64,000 bases of DNA, taken from Hypericum androsaemum (Eukaryota; Streptophyta; Magnoliopsida; Malpighiales; Hypericaceae). The notes under the pieces are model-generated. The model saw only the letters and a program-made list of their open reading frames with translations. It was not told the origin of the DNA and made no database searches. The stretch is taken from NCBI GenBank assembly GCA_963995505.1, contig OZ023186.1:6820001-6884000 (forward strand), in the 5' to 3' direction. Below, in pieces: positions 47,334-58,407 of the stretch. The translations under genes and the position numbers were made by a program. Every line of letters starts with the position of its first letter. Within the stretch, counting starts at the first letter, position 1.

Positions 47334-50300
47334 TCACTCCCCCGGAAGTGCTAGAAATGGTCTGAACGTGAGCAGCAGCCCCACGAACTGGAGAGCATTT
47401 AGTATGAAGAAAACAATCTGGTCTCCTGCATATGATGCAAACATGTCTGTAAATGATGCCATACCAACGTAAACAGACCGCTGCGCATCAACAGAAGTTC
47501 TTTTGTCTGGTAGAGAGCGATCGTGTGTACCTAGCCGTTATGCCAGAACTAATTGATTCTGGACTAACCAAGTCAGCTCAAACATTTAAAAAACCGAAAT
47601 ATGCCTCATACTAGGAATGTGATATGCAACATGTAAGCTAATATCTCTACAGGGTCAACACAAAAGATGATGCAGGTCTCATGCACAAAAAAGCTGACAA
47701 AAAATGAGATTAATGAACGAACCTGGGAGAAAAGATGCAACTTGTCGCTTCTGTGCCCAAGAAAAGCTGCAAGTTAATCATCGATAAATCGTTAAACTCC
47801 CGTCAAGGTGGCAGTTGTTAGTCTACAGCAGAGGGAAATGCTTAAAAGGGAGTGTGTTAAGATGTCCGAATAATGCATCGATCCACGACCCTATTGCTAA
47901 CTCAACCGACATTGATCGAGTAAACTGCATCGACATTTGACTTACATCGCACCGCCTCCTGCAGGACCGAATGCTTTGAAGATGGACATTGCAGTCATTG
48001 AGATGCCATTTGCAGCTGCTCTCTGATTCTGAGGCTGCAAGAAACAACAACATAGATTCTGCTTAATGGTTGACTCTGCTTATAAAATAAAGCGCGTATT
48101 TCACCGAAAATGGACCTGTTGAAAACCCACCACAGAATCATTCAGCAGTATAAATAATCCGGTTACAAGAGACACCTGCAGAGCAGAAGAGATTGCGATG
48201 TTAGACATTTTAGGACTTAACGAGCGAATGGAAGTAGCAAAACTCAACTTCGGCCGCTACAACGCTAAGAGAGAACGGAAGCTGATTCGGTATGAATATT
48301 CGAGAAAGGTAAATGATTTTGCAGAAAAAATGTGCTTACAGATAGTGTGTTTCTCAATATGGAAACACAATTCACTGCCAAGTGCAGAGTAAGTCCTGAT
48401 AGCGTAGATATGTAAGGGTAAACTGTTAACAACAGTATGTTTAGCACCTGCAAAAGCCAAAAAGAGAAAACTTGATAAAGTGGTGAGCATTTACATATTT
48501 TGCTAAAAATGATCGATCATTCAACACGGAGTTCAGATGTCTACCGCAGAAAGTCGAGTAATTGTAAGCGGTCCGATCATCTTCTCCAGTCGTGGATAAA
48601 ATAGAAGTTGGAACAGTAAGAGACCGAACCCTGACAATACAAGCCAAATTATTTCATCTTATGAACGTAAACGTGGAACGGAACGTGGTGATTGGGATTC
48701 AAATTTGTACAAAAGATGAACAAGAATTTCGAGGAAACGAATATATTCAATGCGAAGTCGAACGAATAAAAGCATAATGGACAAGCAAGTTCACCAGAAA
48801 TGGCTAAAACTTCTCCTACATCCTGTGATGAAAAGCTCAATCCCCCATATGTCCTGTCACTTACTGCCCAAAGTGAGAAAATCTGCAGTGAAAAACCAGA
48901 CATCAAAACATGCTTCACCGGTGGTAAACCGAAGGGGAAAACAGAGAGAACGAAGCATGTTTTGATGTACTTTCCTCAGAGTAAGCGATCTCTTGAAGAG
49001 AGAAAACACAGTAAACAAAAATGGTGGACATTAGGGCCCAATTCAGCAGGAGATTTGACTTTTGAGATGCTTTTCTTTCCTTGGTTTCTGTTTTACCATC
49101 CTTCCTATCAAATCCTTCCTCGGATGCTTCCGACGGACCATGTGAGCTGCGAGTCTCATTTGCTTCGTCGACGTGAATATGCATAGTCTCCTGCATTGAT
49201 AGTAAAATAAACACGCCTTCAACAGAACTATAAGCCGCTTTGCTGCATCTACGTAGTTGTCGAAGGTGCACCGAAGATGGATAAAGTCGCAACTTTTACG
49301 CTTGCAATGTCGAATGCAACTTACCGGAATCCACCAGCATGCTACGAACACTCCCGCGGAGTATGCAGATATGAGAAGGCATGGTAGGAAATAGGGAAAC
49401 CTGCAAGATGCAAGTTTCTTAGCATCAAATATAATCAAGACATCACAAAACCAGAACTATTTTCAAAAGGAAGACGGAGGGCAATGCCGAGTACCTTCCA
49501 AAGATTGAGCTCTCGGAGAAGAAACTTGGGTATTTCTCTGTAGGCTAGTAATATATTCATCCAAAAAATCAAGCAATCTTGGTGAGTTTGAAGAAACGAA
49601 AAGAGATAAGCAGAACAGAGTTTCGAATGGCGACATGGAGATCATCCTCACCTGAGCAAAGAAACCTCCAATAGCAGGTCCAATGATTAATCCGATGCCT
49701 CGAGATGTACTAACCTGATGTCGACCGTCGACTGTGAGCCTCTTAAGATATAAAAGACACATTTAAACCACGAAAAGCTGCAAGTCATAAACTTACAACT
49801 GACAATGCCAAAGCTTGATATTCTTCCCTACACACCTCAGAAGCATATGCCTGGCAAACAGCAGAAAATTAAGTAAGTTGCTCGATCGAACTGTTGAATC
49901 ATGAAAATCGGCTTACCCTAATTGTTCCAAGAAGGCTATTAAAGCATCCGAGCAGAAATCTCATCGACAACGCCATCCAGAAGCTTGTACTAAGGCCAAA
50001 AAGAGCATTGAAAACAACCCTGAAATGAGAATTATCAAGTAAAGTTATCAGAGAAATCACAAGTCCTTCAAGTACAAGAGCAGAAGAAAACACAATGAAA
50101 GTACTAACACAGAAAAAGTTCCAATCAATATGACTGGTTTCCGACCGTATCGATCAGCTAACCATCCCCAAAAGATCGATGTAAGAGCTCTCCCAAACAT
50201 AAATGAAGAACCTAAAACACAGAAAGTGATATCAAGAGGAGTTTGGCTGAAGGGTAAAGCAAACAGAGAAACCATTATTACAAGCTTCTTACCGACAAAT

Positions 50301-51455
50301 CCTGCATAGAACCCGATATCTTCCTCACTTGCAGCAATGTGGAGGTCCCTTATCTGATAATAATCAACAAAGTAGAGCAATTTATGCATCCAACTTGGTA
50401 AATATTACGCGATAAGCTTGACGGTTCGAATTAAATAGACGTTGAAGCCATCGTAATCAATACGAAAACTCAATCACACAACTAAAAAAAAGCTTCCAGT
50501 GACAAAAAATGAAGATAATTAAGAGTATATTACTGATAGAGAACATACCATAAAGTAAATGAATGGGAACAGAGACGATATCGGCAATGCTGCAAAGTAT
50601 AAAACAGGTACAACACTTGAAATAGTCTGCAAACAATTAAGAAGATATGCATATGCAGTTCATCGCATTGCAGCGTTCGCACCAACGCGAACATACGCTA
50701 CGAAACACTGGGGCGCGTTGAAGTGAATCCCACATCAAAAGTTGCAAGTGGGTTGGGTCTGTTTATAAGTGTGGATGATCCACCTATTCACTACCTTAAG
50801 GTTTTGGTAGGATATGAAAATTTTTATATGGTATCAGACCTAATTGGTCTAACGAGACCCATGGCCCGCACAACCCCTTTTGAAAGTATGAGAGGCAGTG
50901 GTTAAATCCGTGCAGTGGATGATCCATCTACTCACTATAGGATATGAAAATTCCTATAGGGCGAACGACACGAAACCAATAACTCGCGGGACGAAACAAG
51001 CTTCAAAGGAATCAGCTTTTATGGAGAAGAAAAACAAGTTATCAACTTGGTGGGTTTTGCTTGGCTTCCCAAGCTCCAATTGAACTCAAGCCTCAAACAA
51101 TTCAATTCGTGTCTAAACAATTTGCAAGTCATCTTGGAAACGAAGTTCAACTTATAGTTGCTTTGTACTCTACTTTTAACAAAATGCTAATCATTGGTAT
51201 ATCTACCAAGCAACATGTAAAGTGGCAGCTCTTTGTCACAGTTTGTAGTCCGCCTCGACTCGAATCCGGATAACTCGGGTGGGGAATAGGGTAAGTACCA
51301 GTGCAAAGAGAGACGAGCCAGATATAGGAGAGGTGGCGGTAGGGGACGCCGGATTGGTCCTGCTTGAGGCGGTCCACTTTGCAACCTGGGCAGTTGGCTT
51401 GGTAAGATTTCTCTATAAGGGCTTCTTCCCTCTCTGCTCTTTCTCCTCCAGCCAT
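47334..51455 (-). CDS. ZIFL1: MFS transporter, ZINC-INDUCED FACILITATOR-LIKE 1 type
   Basis: Proton-coupled MFS carrier of tonoplast or plasma membrane; plant ZIFL proteins affect zinc, potassium and auxin transport. Seventeen exons (- strand, high to low): 51455-51299, 50589-50549, 50353-50293, 50211-50109, 50019-49917, 49850-49797, 49714-49652, 49544-49495, 49400-49325, 49190-48975, 48882-48795, 48630-48545, 48447-48340, 48175-48131, 48034-47946, 47766-47723, 47425-47334; 491 aa. Signatures: N-terminal [34 protein letters not shown], the MFS loop [33 protein letters not shown], a long hydrophilic central loop in exon 10, [20 protein letters not shown], and [20 protein letters not shown]. 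Twelve helices are expected. Odd: intron 10 starts GA (GAG|GAAAGTAC) rather than GT, although phase on both sides is perfect. The 709-bp intron 1 holds a TRIM-like insertion. Confidence 0.94.
50716..50990 (+). mobile_element. TRIM/LTR-like fragment in ZIFL1-like intron 1
   Basis: GAATCCCACATC near the start, GTGGGTTGGGTCTGTTTATA, and ATGGTATCAGACC (PBS-like, cf. TGGTATCAGAG) at about 50829. A second, similar stretch (GTGGATGATCCA(C/T)CTA, AGGATATGAAAATT(T/C)) follows at about 50916. This is the vocabulary of plant TRIM or small LTR elements, but full LTR pairs could not be traced. Confidence 0.5.
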
Positions 51456-52954
51456 CTTCAGTTACGTGTCCAACACGAGAAGAACCTCACCAGGTGATGA
51501 TGCTCTAATCTATTCGTTGTAAATGGAGATTATGGAATGATCAATCACGCAAGGTTTTGGTAAAGTAAAAGTCGACCTTAGTTGTTCGTGATTTGATCGA
51601 CTTATACACTTCTATTTTATTGTCCAAAATGTTTGGACTGATTTACATAAGTTTTTTTTAATAGATATTCTGCTAATTTGAACAAATTATCAGATTACAC
51701 TTGAATGAAAAATTGAAAGACAAATTAGAAAAAATATGAAAAAAAGTTCATATGAAGAAATTTTGAAAGAGCATGAATAATTTTTTCATATTTTTAATAA
51801 AAAAATAAAACTGTTTTTCTTAATTGCACTTAAGACTTAAGAGTACTTTTACCAAATATTAGAAAGTCAAGTAGAAAAATCTCTCACTTGGTCGAACATT
51901 TTTAAACCATAAAAGTATGATTATAAATTGATCAAACTACGAACTAATAAGTAGATTTTTAGCAAGCAAATATGGAGGACTGAGGACAAGGGTCTTCCTA
52001 ATATTATGTCAAAAGTGGTGGCTTGTTCTGGTCTCTTTCCACGGGAGAAGTGGAGTGTCAATTCTTTTTCTTTTTCATTTTTGTTTGGAAGTGCATATGG
52101 GTGCGGGACAGCGGGAACCTGATTCGTTTGGTTGGTTTAAGTTTCCACTTCACGATGTTGGGTTAATTTAAAGGGAAAATATCAACAAATAATTACATTT
52201 ATTGGTAAGGATATTATTCTATTTTAATTAAGAGATATTGAATTCGAAGTAGGAATAACAATGGAAAGAATCCAGCTACCATTTTCCGACATTTGCCAAG
52301 TGCTAGGAAAAAGCAAAATATTTCTAATTATCAACAATCACTTAAATCTAACCGACAAATGATCTTTTCCCTGTTACGGTTTTTTTCCATTGAATTTTAC
52401 AATAATAGAGTTTTAAGAGAGGCTCATGACTTTTGTACGAGGAAATGCGACACCTACACATGTATAACGTGTAAAGTTTTCAATAAAATTACATCTGCTT
52501 GCCAAAAAACAAGCACTTAAATTAATCAACAAGAAAATTGTTAATTTAATTAGAGTTTTCAAGTTCGAGACTTAAAAATACGTTACAAACTTGTTAGAAA
52601 CTTGTTAGAAAGAACTTTGTCACTCATCTTTATCAGTTGCATATAAGAAAGACTCGATCTTTGTCTGCTCCTATGGTTTCATAATTTGAGAAATACTACA
52701 ACAGATAAAACAGGCTTTCTGGAAACAGATACTAACTAGCCAATGCAATAGCAGTTTTCGCTCCAGGTTTTCATATACTACTACTAGTTCAATGAAGAAC
52801 AGAAAACAGTCGTACATTGAGCCAGGCATGGAGAAGATAAGTAAGCAATTTAACCAATTTATAAGCTCAACAAAAATCTATTCAATCTTCACATTATAGC
52901 AGCCTGCAGAGTAAAAAATTAGTATTTCTCAGGCCGAAGATAACCCGAAAAAGT
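51456..52954. other. Intergenic region, no gene seen
   Basis: Includes the presumed ZIFL1-like promoter (minus strand, right of 51455) and the 3' flank of the XRCC3-like gene. AT-rich, with no recognisable element. Confidence 0.45.
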
Positions 52955-53791
52955 TCAGGACGATGGAGGCACTCCGAAGACTCCTTCCCTCTTGATCATA
53001 AACTCGCATGAGGAATAAGGCAAATGAGGAGCAAAAACAACATGAAGCTCTCTTCTTCCTTGCCCGGAAAAATTATCATCCCTCGACAAGAACAGCCTCG
53101 AATTTACGCAGTTTGCCCAGGCCAATCCCAATGCAGCGCAAACCCGCCTCCCCGACGAAATCAAGCTCCCTACATTGCCGACACGGACACCATTTATCCC
53201 CTCCCCCATACCCACAAAATCCACCACCTGGTTAGTGACAACCACAGCCAAATTAAACCTCCTCGCCAACGCCTTAAACCCTCCCGATATCTTAAAGAAC
53301 AGCGACGACCGCCTCTTCATATCGCTCGGGGTGTTCTCAAAATCAGACCTAAACAGAGCAGCAATTGAATCAATCACAATTACCCTAACGGGCAACCGGG
53401 TTTTCGCATTAACGAGAAAAGACTCTATCTTGGGAATAACATCGAACAGGTCCTGTGCAGAGTACACACTCTGCACAAATATGTCATCGCAGGGGCTATC
53501 CCCACAAACGTCGGGATAACGGGACTTGAACGAAAGGGACAGCTGGTGGAGGCGGCGGGAGGGGAAAGGGAACTCGGTGTGGAGGTAGAGGGAGGAACCG
53601 GAGAGGCCGCCGCGGGAAGACGGGAGCTGCGCGGAGAGGCAGAGTTGGAGGCAGAGCTGGGTCTTGCCAGAGCCGCTCTCGGCCACTACTTCGGTGATGG
53701 AGTCGCACGGGACGCCGCCGCCGAGGCAGCGGTCGAGGATCGGGCACCCGAGCGTGCACTTCGGCCGGCTGGGGAGTGGTTCCGGTCTCAT
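52955..53791 (-). CDS. XRCC3: RAD51 paralogue XRCC3, DNA repair recombinase
   Basis: ATPase that works with RAD51C in homologous recombination and meiosis in the nucleus. One uninterrupted frame of 278 aa. It starts MRPEPLPSRPKCTLGCPILD, matching the GCxILDxCLxGG start of the plant XRCC3 core. Walker A AESGSGKT at residues 37-44; Walker B RVIVIDSIAALF at about 136-147. Also SSLYLHTEFPFPSRRLHQLS, NTPSDMKRRSSLFFKISGGF, VVVTNQVVDFV, the plant-typical LGLAWANCVNSRLFLSRD, and the end LPYSSCEFMIKREGVFGV. It is about 25 aa shorter than Arabidopsis XRCC3 because a Ser-rich loop near the C-terminus is missing. All motifs look intact. Only 104 bp separate the ATG from a foldback MULE on the promoter side. 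Confidence 0.95.
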   Translation of the reverse strand: MRPEPLPSRPKCTLGCPILDRCLGGGVPCDSITEVVAESGSGKTQLCLQLCLSAQLPSSRGGLSGSSLYLHTEFPFPSRRLHQLSLSFKSRYPDVCGDSPCDDIFVQSVYSAQDLFDVIPKIESFLVNAKTRLPVRVIVIDSIAALFRSDFENTPSDMKRRSSLFFKISGGFKALARRFNLAVVVTNQVVDFVGMGEGINGVRVGNVGSLISSGRRVCAALGLAWANCVNSRLFLSRDDNFSGQGRRELHVVFAPHLPYSSCEFMIKREGVFGVPPSS

Positions 53792-53895
53792 AGGGCAACA
53801 GGGGAAATTTTGGATGGTGATTTTTATTGGAGCGGGAAGTTTAAAATATGAAATAACCCGTCAACAAAGTCTCGAGTTTGATCTCTTAAAAAATA

Positions 53896-54975
53896 GGAAA
53901 AATTATTCTCAAGTCATTCGAGTTTGCTTAAATATACTCAAAAGTCTTTCCTGTTCACAAAATACATTTCAAAGTTTCTGTAGTTTACTTTTATTATACT
54001 TTCAGGTCCTTAGTGTATTTTAGCAACTCTTTTTTTCATTTTTATCATGGAAAAGACTATCATATCCCTGGAATAAAAAATGAAGTCACCGGTCATCTCC
54101 TACCTCCTCTCCGGTGTCGTCTCCGGCGACCTCGAGGCCCAGGCGAGGCATAAATCCATCACGGCAACCCCGTCACCGTCGTCGACCCAACAATCCTTCC
54201 TCACCGTCGTCGACCCAACACCCAACAACCCTTCCTCATTGTCGTCAACCCAACAACCCTTCCTCACTGTCGTCGACCTAGCACCCAACATCCCTTCCTC
54301 ACTGTCGCCGTCCCAATACAAATCTAACTTGTTTGGCATCATTTTAACGTGTGGGGCTCAGATCTGACCTCGTTCTTTGACTTCGTAAGCCTTAAAATGG
54401 ATTGAGATCGAGTTCGCCGGTACCCACTTCCAGTTCACCGGTACTTTTTCTGTTCTTCCCTTTTCCCTGAATTGAGATGGAGAGGAGCCTCGCCGGAGAC
54501 GAGGGATTCAAAAGATTCATCATCCCTTGTTGGATACGAGGGATTCGATTTCATCGAGAATTCCAGGAGAAGCCTCCGCCGATTTCATCATCTCTTGTTC
54601 ATCTTGGTCATGGCCGCTGACGTTTGGTCGAGATGGAGAATCGGCGACTGGGTTTCTCCAGAAGAGGCTTGTTAGGTGTTGGGTTGATGACGGTGACGGG
54701 ATTGCCGGGATGGATTTATGCCTCTCCTGGGCCTCGAGGTCGCGGGAGAAGAAACCGGAGAGGAGGTAGGAGATGGCCGGTGACTTCATTTTTTTATTCC
54801 AGGGGTATGATAGTCTTTTCAATGACAAAAATAAAAAAAGAGAGCTGCTGACGTCATCCAGGGACCCGAAAATATAATAAAAGCAAACTAGAGGGACAAC
54901 AAGATCATTTTTCAAAAGAGAGGACTTTTGAGTATATTTAAGCAAACACGAGGAACTTGAGAGTAATTTTTCCTA
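53896..54975. mobile_element. Foldback MULE-like element D with 9-bp target duplication
   Basis: Starts GGAAAAATTATTCTCAAGTC and ends with the inverse AGAGTAATTTTTCC. Flanked on both sides by TAAAAAATA (53887-53895 and 54976-54984), a 9-bp direct repeat (A-rich, so less decisive). Inverted similarity continues deep: ATGAAGTCACCGGTCATCTC ... CTCCGGCGACCTCGAGGCCC at about 54080-54145 is mirrored at about 54725-54790, so arms reach 250-300 bp. The middle has a degenerate repeat of CCCAACAACCCTTCCTCA (54180-54310). No cargo gene recognised. TIRs match elements A and E. Confidence 0.87.
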
Positions 54976-55001
54976 AAAAATAAATAAATGTGTTAATAGT
55001 A

Positions 55002-55773
55002 GGGGTGAGCATTCGGGATATCCCGATCCCGAATACCAAAATTCGAAAAAAATCTATCCCGATCCCGAACCGAAATAATTTCGGGATATCCCGAATACCG
55101 AATTAGAATTTCGGGATTATCCCGAATATCCCGAATTTCGCAAAAAAAAATTAAACGAAACCCTAACTCCTAAATCAAAACCGCTTCAACCTCACCTCTT
55201 TTTTCCTTGAGAGCAACACCAACTCACAATCTATTGACATACATCAACTTAAATTAGACACAAACTCACAATCTATTGCAAAATCTCCAAAATACGAAAC
55301 CCTAAATAATAAAAAATCACTAATTAGAACAAGTCAAGAGAGGAGAGGAGCGTGGTGGAAGAGGGCAGCTACGATGGTCGCCGGTCGCTGTCTCGTGGTG
55401 GTGGCTTGCCGGAGTGGGTTAAAGAAGAAGAAAAATGGTTGATTTTCTTGTTGATTAAGAGAGAAGAGGGGGAAAGAGGAAAGGAGAAGAGGGGGGAGAG
55501 AAAAAAGAGGGGGTGCGTGCGTGCGTTCTGTGAGGAAAGGAGGAAGGTGGATTTTTTTTTATATATATAGGTTGGTAAAATTATATTTTGGTACTTCGGG
55601 ATTTTCGGTATTACCGAAATAATACCGGTATATACCGAACCGATCCCGAATACCGAAATTTTCTCAAAAATCTTACCGAATTAACTCCCGAATACCGAAT
55701 TCTCGATCCCGAACTCCCGAATACGAAATAATTTCGGGATATCCCGAATACCGATCCCATTTGCTCACCCCTA
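55002..55773. mobile_element. Non-autonomous hAT element, 772 bp, intact 8-bp TSD
   Basis: TIRs TAGGGGTGAGCA at the left and TGCTCACCCCTA-type at the right (one mismatch inside: left GCATT, right GCAAA in inverted reading), with exact 8-bp duplication GTTAATAG on both sides (54994-55001, 55774-55781). Subterminal DNA is dense with CGGGATATCCCGAATACCG palindromic blocks on both arms. The core is AT-rich with a short GC-rich patch (55340-55550) that shows no known protein. An 8-bp TSD plus a (T/C)AGGGGTG start is typical of hAT. It sits 26 bp from element D. Confidence 0.92.
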
Positions 55774-55781
55774 GTTAATAG

Positions 55782-56360
55782 AACTGTTTAGAACCGTGGC
55801 CATGTAACACATTGTCTAGATGGTTGATTCCATTGTCATGTTACAACCATAATTTTATAACACATGTCAAGTCGGTACAAACATGATGTTTATATGCATA
55901 TCGACTTCTTTAACATTTATCTTCAAAAAAATTATTTCAAGATCAGTAATAAATACTTTTGGATGTTTTTAAAATATTGGTAATTTTAGGAGTTGTTTGG
56001 GTGTTTTGACATATTTTTGGAGTAGCTACAGTATTATTCTAGATTATATTTTGGTAGTTTCCCATATATTTATTCTCACACAAACGTTAATTTGAGTAAC
56101 AAAATATTGGGAAAGTACACTGATATAATCAATCACGTGGTTTAAAAATTACCAAACTGGTTTTATAAACGCCATGGATATCTCAGCAACAAGAGTCAGC
56201 CCATTAAAATTACAAAGACTAATTTGTTCATTTTTAAACCAGAGTGTCAAATTTAGACCGGATTGAGTGAGAACTAAAAAAAATTTGTCCACAGGTGGAG
56301 ACTACATTTTGGTCTGTTAGATTTGCTTATCTTTAAATCTGATGGTCAATAACCTATCAG
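55782..56360. other. Intergenic region, no gene seen
   Basis: AT-rich; nothing recognisable. Confidence 0.5.
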
Positions 56361-56440
56361 GTGATATTGGTTTGCAAGACGCTGGTTTACATATGAAGTG
56401 ATATTGGTTTGCATGTATAGTGATATTGATTTGAGTTAAT
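56361..56440. repeat. Orphan copy of the ATATTGGTTTG motif
   Basis: Three to four units (GTGATATTGGTTTGCAAGAC, GTGATATTGGTTTGCATGTA, GTGATATTGATTTGAG) identical in type to the left array of the FAR1-type MULE at 360-1600. Probably a remnant end of a related element. Confidence 0.7.
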
Positions 56441-56519
56441 CCCCATGTTTGGGGACTACCCCAGTCCCCACCAAATCTGCTCCCGTTCTTTTTGGTCCGA
56501 TAACGTAGAAATGATAATT

Positions 56520-56915
56520 TTATAGTAATTCTAGAGGTCGAGCAGGTCCCCCGCTGGGATTGTTGAGGTTAACGGTGGGCCTATTGGGCTTCCTGTTCCG
56601 GGCCAGCGACCTGATCGACAGCTCGAAGTATTGCTTCATCTCGGCCAACCGCAATGATGTCATCCACCCGGCGAATAGGTTAAAGAGGCCGGCGGCGTCC
56701 AGGGCCTGGGACACCGGCGCCGGGCGGGACGCAGACAGAAAGCCCAGGGCGGAGATGACGGAGGTGGTGGATCCTGGCATGTAAGGCAGCGGGAAACGCC
56801 AGTTCTCGTTCTCGGTGTACATTGGGCTACCGGTCGTCGGTTACAGAGGGAGATTGGTTGATGTGGGGTCCAGGCCAGCGTCATGGTGGTCGGCAAGCTG
56901 GGGCTCCTGCGACAT
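56520..56915 (-). pseudogene. Decayed intronless gene fragment, family not recognised
   Basis: Minus-strand GC-rich frame. An ATG near 56915 opens MSQEPQLADHHDAGLDPTST, a TAA follows after 24 codons, and the same frame then runs 100 codons from 56822: ENENWRFPLPYMPGSTTSVI, LGFLSASRPAPVSQALDAAG, LFNLFAGWMTSLRLAEMKQY, RPTVNLNNPSGGPAR. Codon composition and the ordered hydrophobic pattern look protein-like, and the base composition contrasts with the AT-rich surroundings. I cannot assign a family. The internal stop and adjacent MULE material suggest a broken or captured gene. Confidence 0.45.
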
Positions 56916-57153
56916 GGAGGTGAAGGTGGAGATAGGCTTGATTTGGGTGGCAGTGGCATTTTAGGGTTGTGATTAGGATTTTGGTTCGGTTCAGGATCCA
57001 GATTTGGGTCGCCACTTTCGCGGGGAGAAGTGAATGTGACTATGTTAGGGTTTTGGGGATGGATGTTAGTGGCGGTGGTAGCTAAATCTTAGCTTTCCAT
57101 CGTTAGAGTGGCATTTTGGGAATTATAATTAATTTCTGGAGGTTTTTGTTTCT

Positions 57154-58407
57154 GGAAAATTACTCTCAAGTCTCTCAAATTTGCTTAAATATACTCAAAA
57201 TTCCTCTAGTTTATTTTATTATACTTTTGGGTTCTTCAATGAGTTTTTTTTCATTTTATGTCATTGAAATGACGAAAGTACCCTTAAATTTTTTTTAAAA
57301 TGATGACATCATCGTCGTACCTTCATCGTCGTTCATCCAATCGTCATTTTTGGATTTCAAGACCCCATCATCGTTCACCCTATCGGATCCCCGTATCCTC
57401 CTCCCCCTTCCTCCAATCAAACCTCCCATCTCTTCCCCATCCTTCCAAGCCCCCGTCCTCCGTTCCCTCTGCAGCCTCCCTTCCCCCCCCACCCCCCCCA
57501 GATCGATAGTGGATCAGTCCATGAGTATGGAAACGATGTCAGCTGGATGTTCCAGGCGATCCCGATCACCCTCGCCCAAGAGGGTTTCGCCTGCTTCGCC
57601 TTCGACCTCGAAGGCCATGGTAGGTCGGAGGGCCTAAAAGCCTACGTCTCTAGCATCGAAGACTGCTTCGGGTTCTTCAAATCTATTAAGAAAGATTCGA
57701 GCTTTAATGGGTTACCTTCTCATCCACCTCTCCCGACCAGCTTCGTCTTTGTTTAACGTCGTCATTTTGGTGGCTATGAGCATAGGCCAACGGCGTTGAT
57801 AGCGATGGGAATTTTGCGAGTGAACTAGGATCTCGTTGAAATCATCCATCGTCTGAGAAAGGATTCGAAGAACGAGCGAACAAGTTCGTCGAAGAACTGT
57901 CACTTGAACTTTCGTCTCTGTCTTCATTCTGGTCGGTCATCGTTGTTAGCGCTAGGTTTGCCGGTCGTCTGTCGTCTCGCCTCCTCCCCCATCGTCGATT
58001 GTCGTCTCGCCTCCTCCTCCTCCTCCTCCGTCGTCCTCGTCGTCGGGGACAGCTATAGGAAGAAGAAGAGAAGAAGAAGATACGACGACGAGGGTGCTTG
58101 GGTTTGAATGTTCCGATTTGGGTTTTGTCTTTTTTTATTATTTCCAAAGAAGAAGAAGAAGAAGAAGATGGCTGGTCTGAAATCTTAGGAGGAAGAAGAA
58201 GAGATGACATCAGCGAGTTTTTATTTTTTGTTCTAAGGGTATTTTGGTCATTTCATTGACAAAAATGAAAAAAGAGTTGTTAACGTGCGCTAGGGACCCG
58301 AAAGTATAATAAAAGCAAACTAGAAAGACTTCAAAAATATATTTTGTAAACAAGGGGAACTTTTGAGTATATTTAAGCAAATCCGAGGAACTTGAGAATA
58401 ATTTTCC
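57154..58407. mobile_element. Pack-MULE-like element E carrying a hydrolase gene fragment
   Basis: Left TIR GGAAAATTACTCTCAAGTCT ... GCTTAAATATACTCAAAA ... GTCATTGAAATGACGAAAGT; right TIR at about 58230-58407 is its inverse. The interior (57300-58200) is GC-rich and contains a recognisable piece of an alpha/beta-hydrolase gene. No exact 9-bp duplication was seen at the ends. TIRs match elements A and D closely. Confidence 0.85.
57517..57720 (+). pseudogene. Captured monoacylglycerol lipase / caffeoylshikimate esterase fragment
   Basis: The frame reads VHEYGNDVSWMFQAIPITLA, then QEGFACFAFDLEGHGRSEGL, KAYVSSIEDCFGFFKSIKKD and SSFNGLP. This is the N-terminal part of plant lysophospholipase-like hydrolases (consensus VHGYGxDxSWxFQxTxIxLA ... 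DxxGHGxSxGL ... DCxxFFxSI). The catalytic GxSMGG nucleophile motif lies further downstream in the family and is absent. It is therefore a non-functional scrap in the cargo position of element E. Family match is from memory. Confidence 0.82.

Noticed and set aside
57842..58210. 122-aa minus-strand Arg-rich frame in element E
   Set aside because: Low-complexity reading of GAAGAAG/CTCCTCC repeats.
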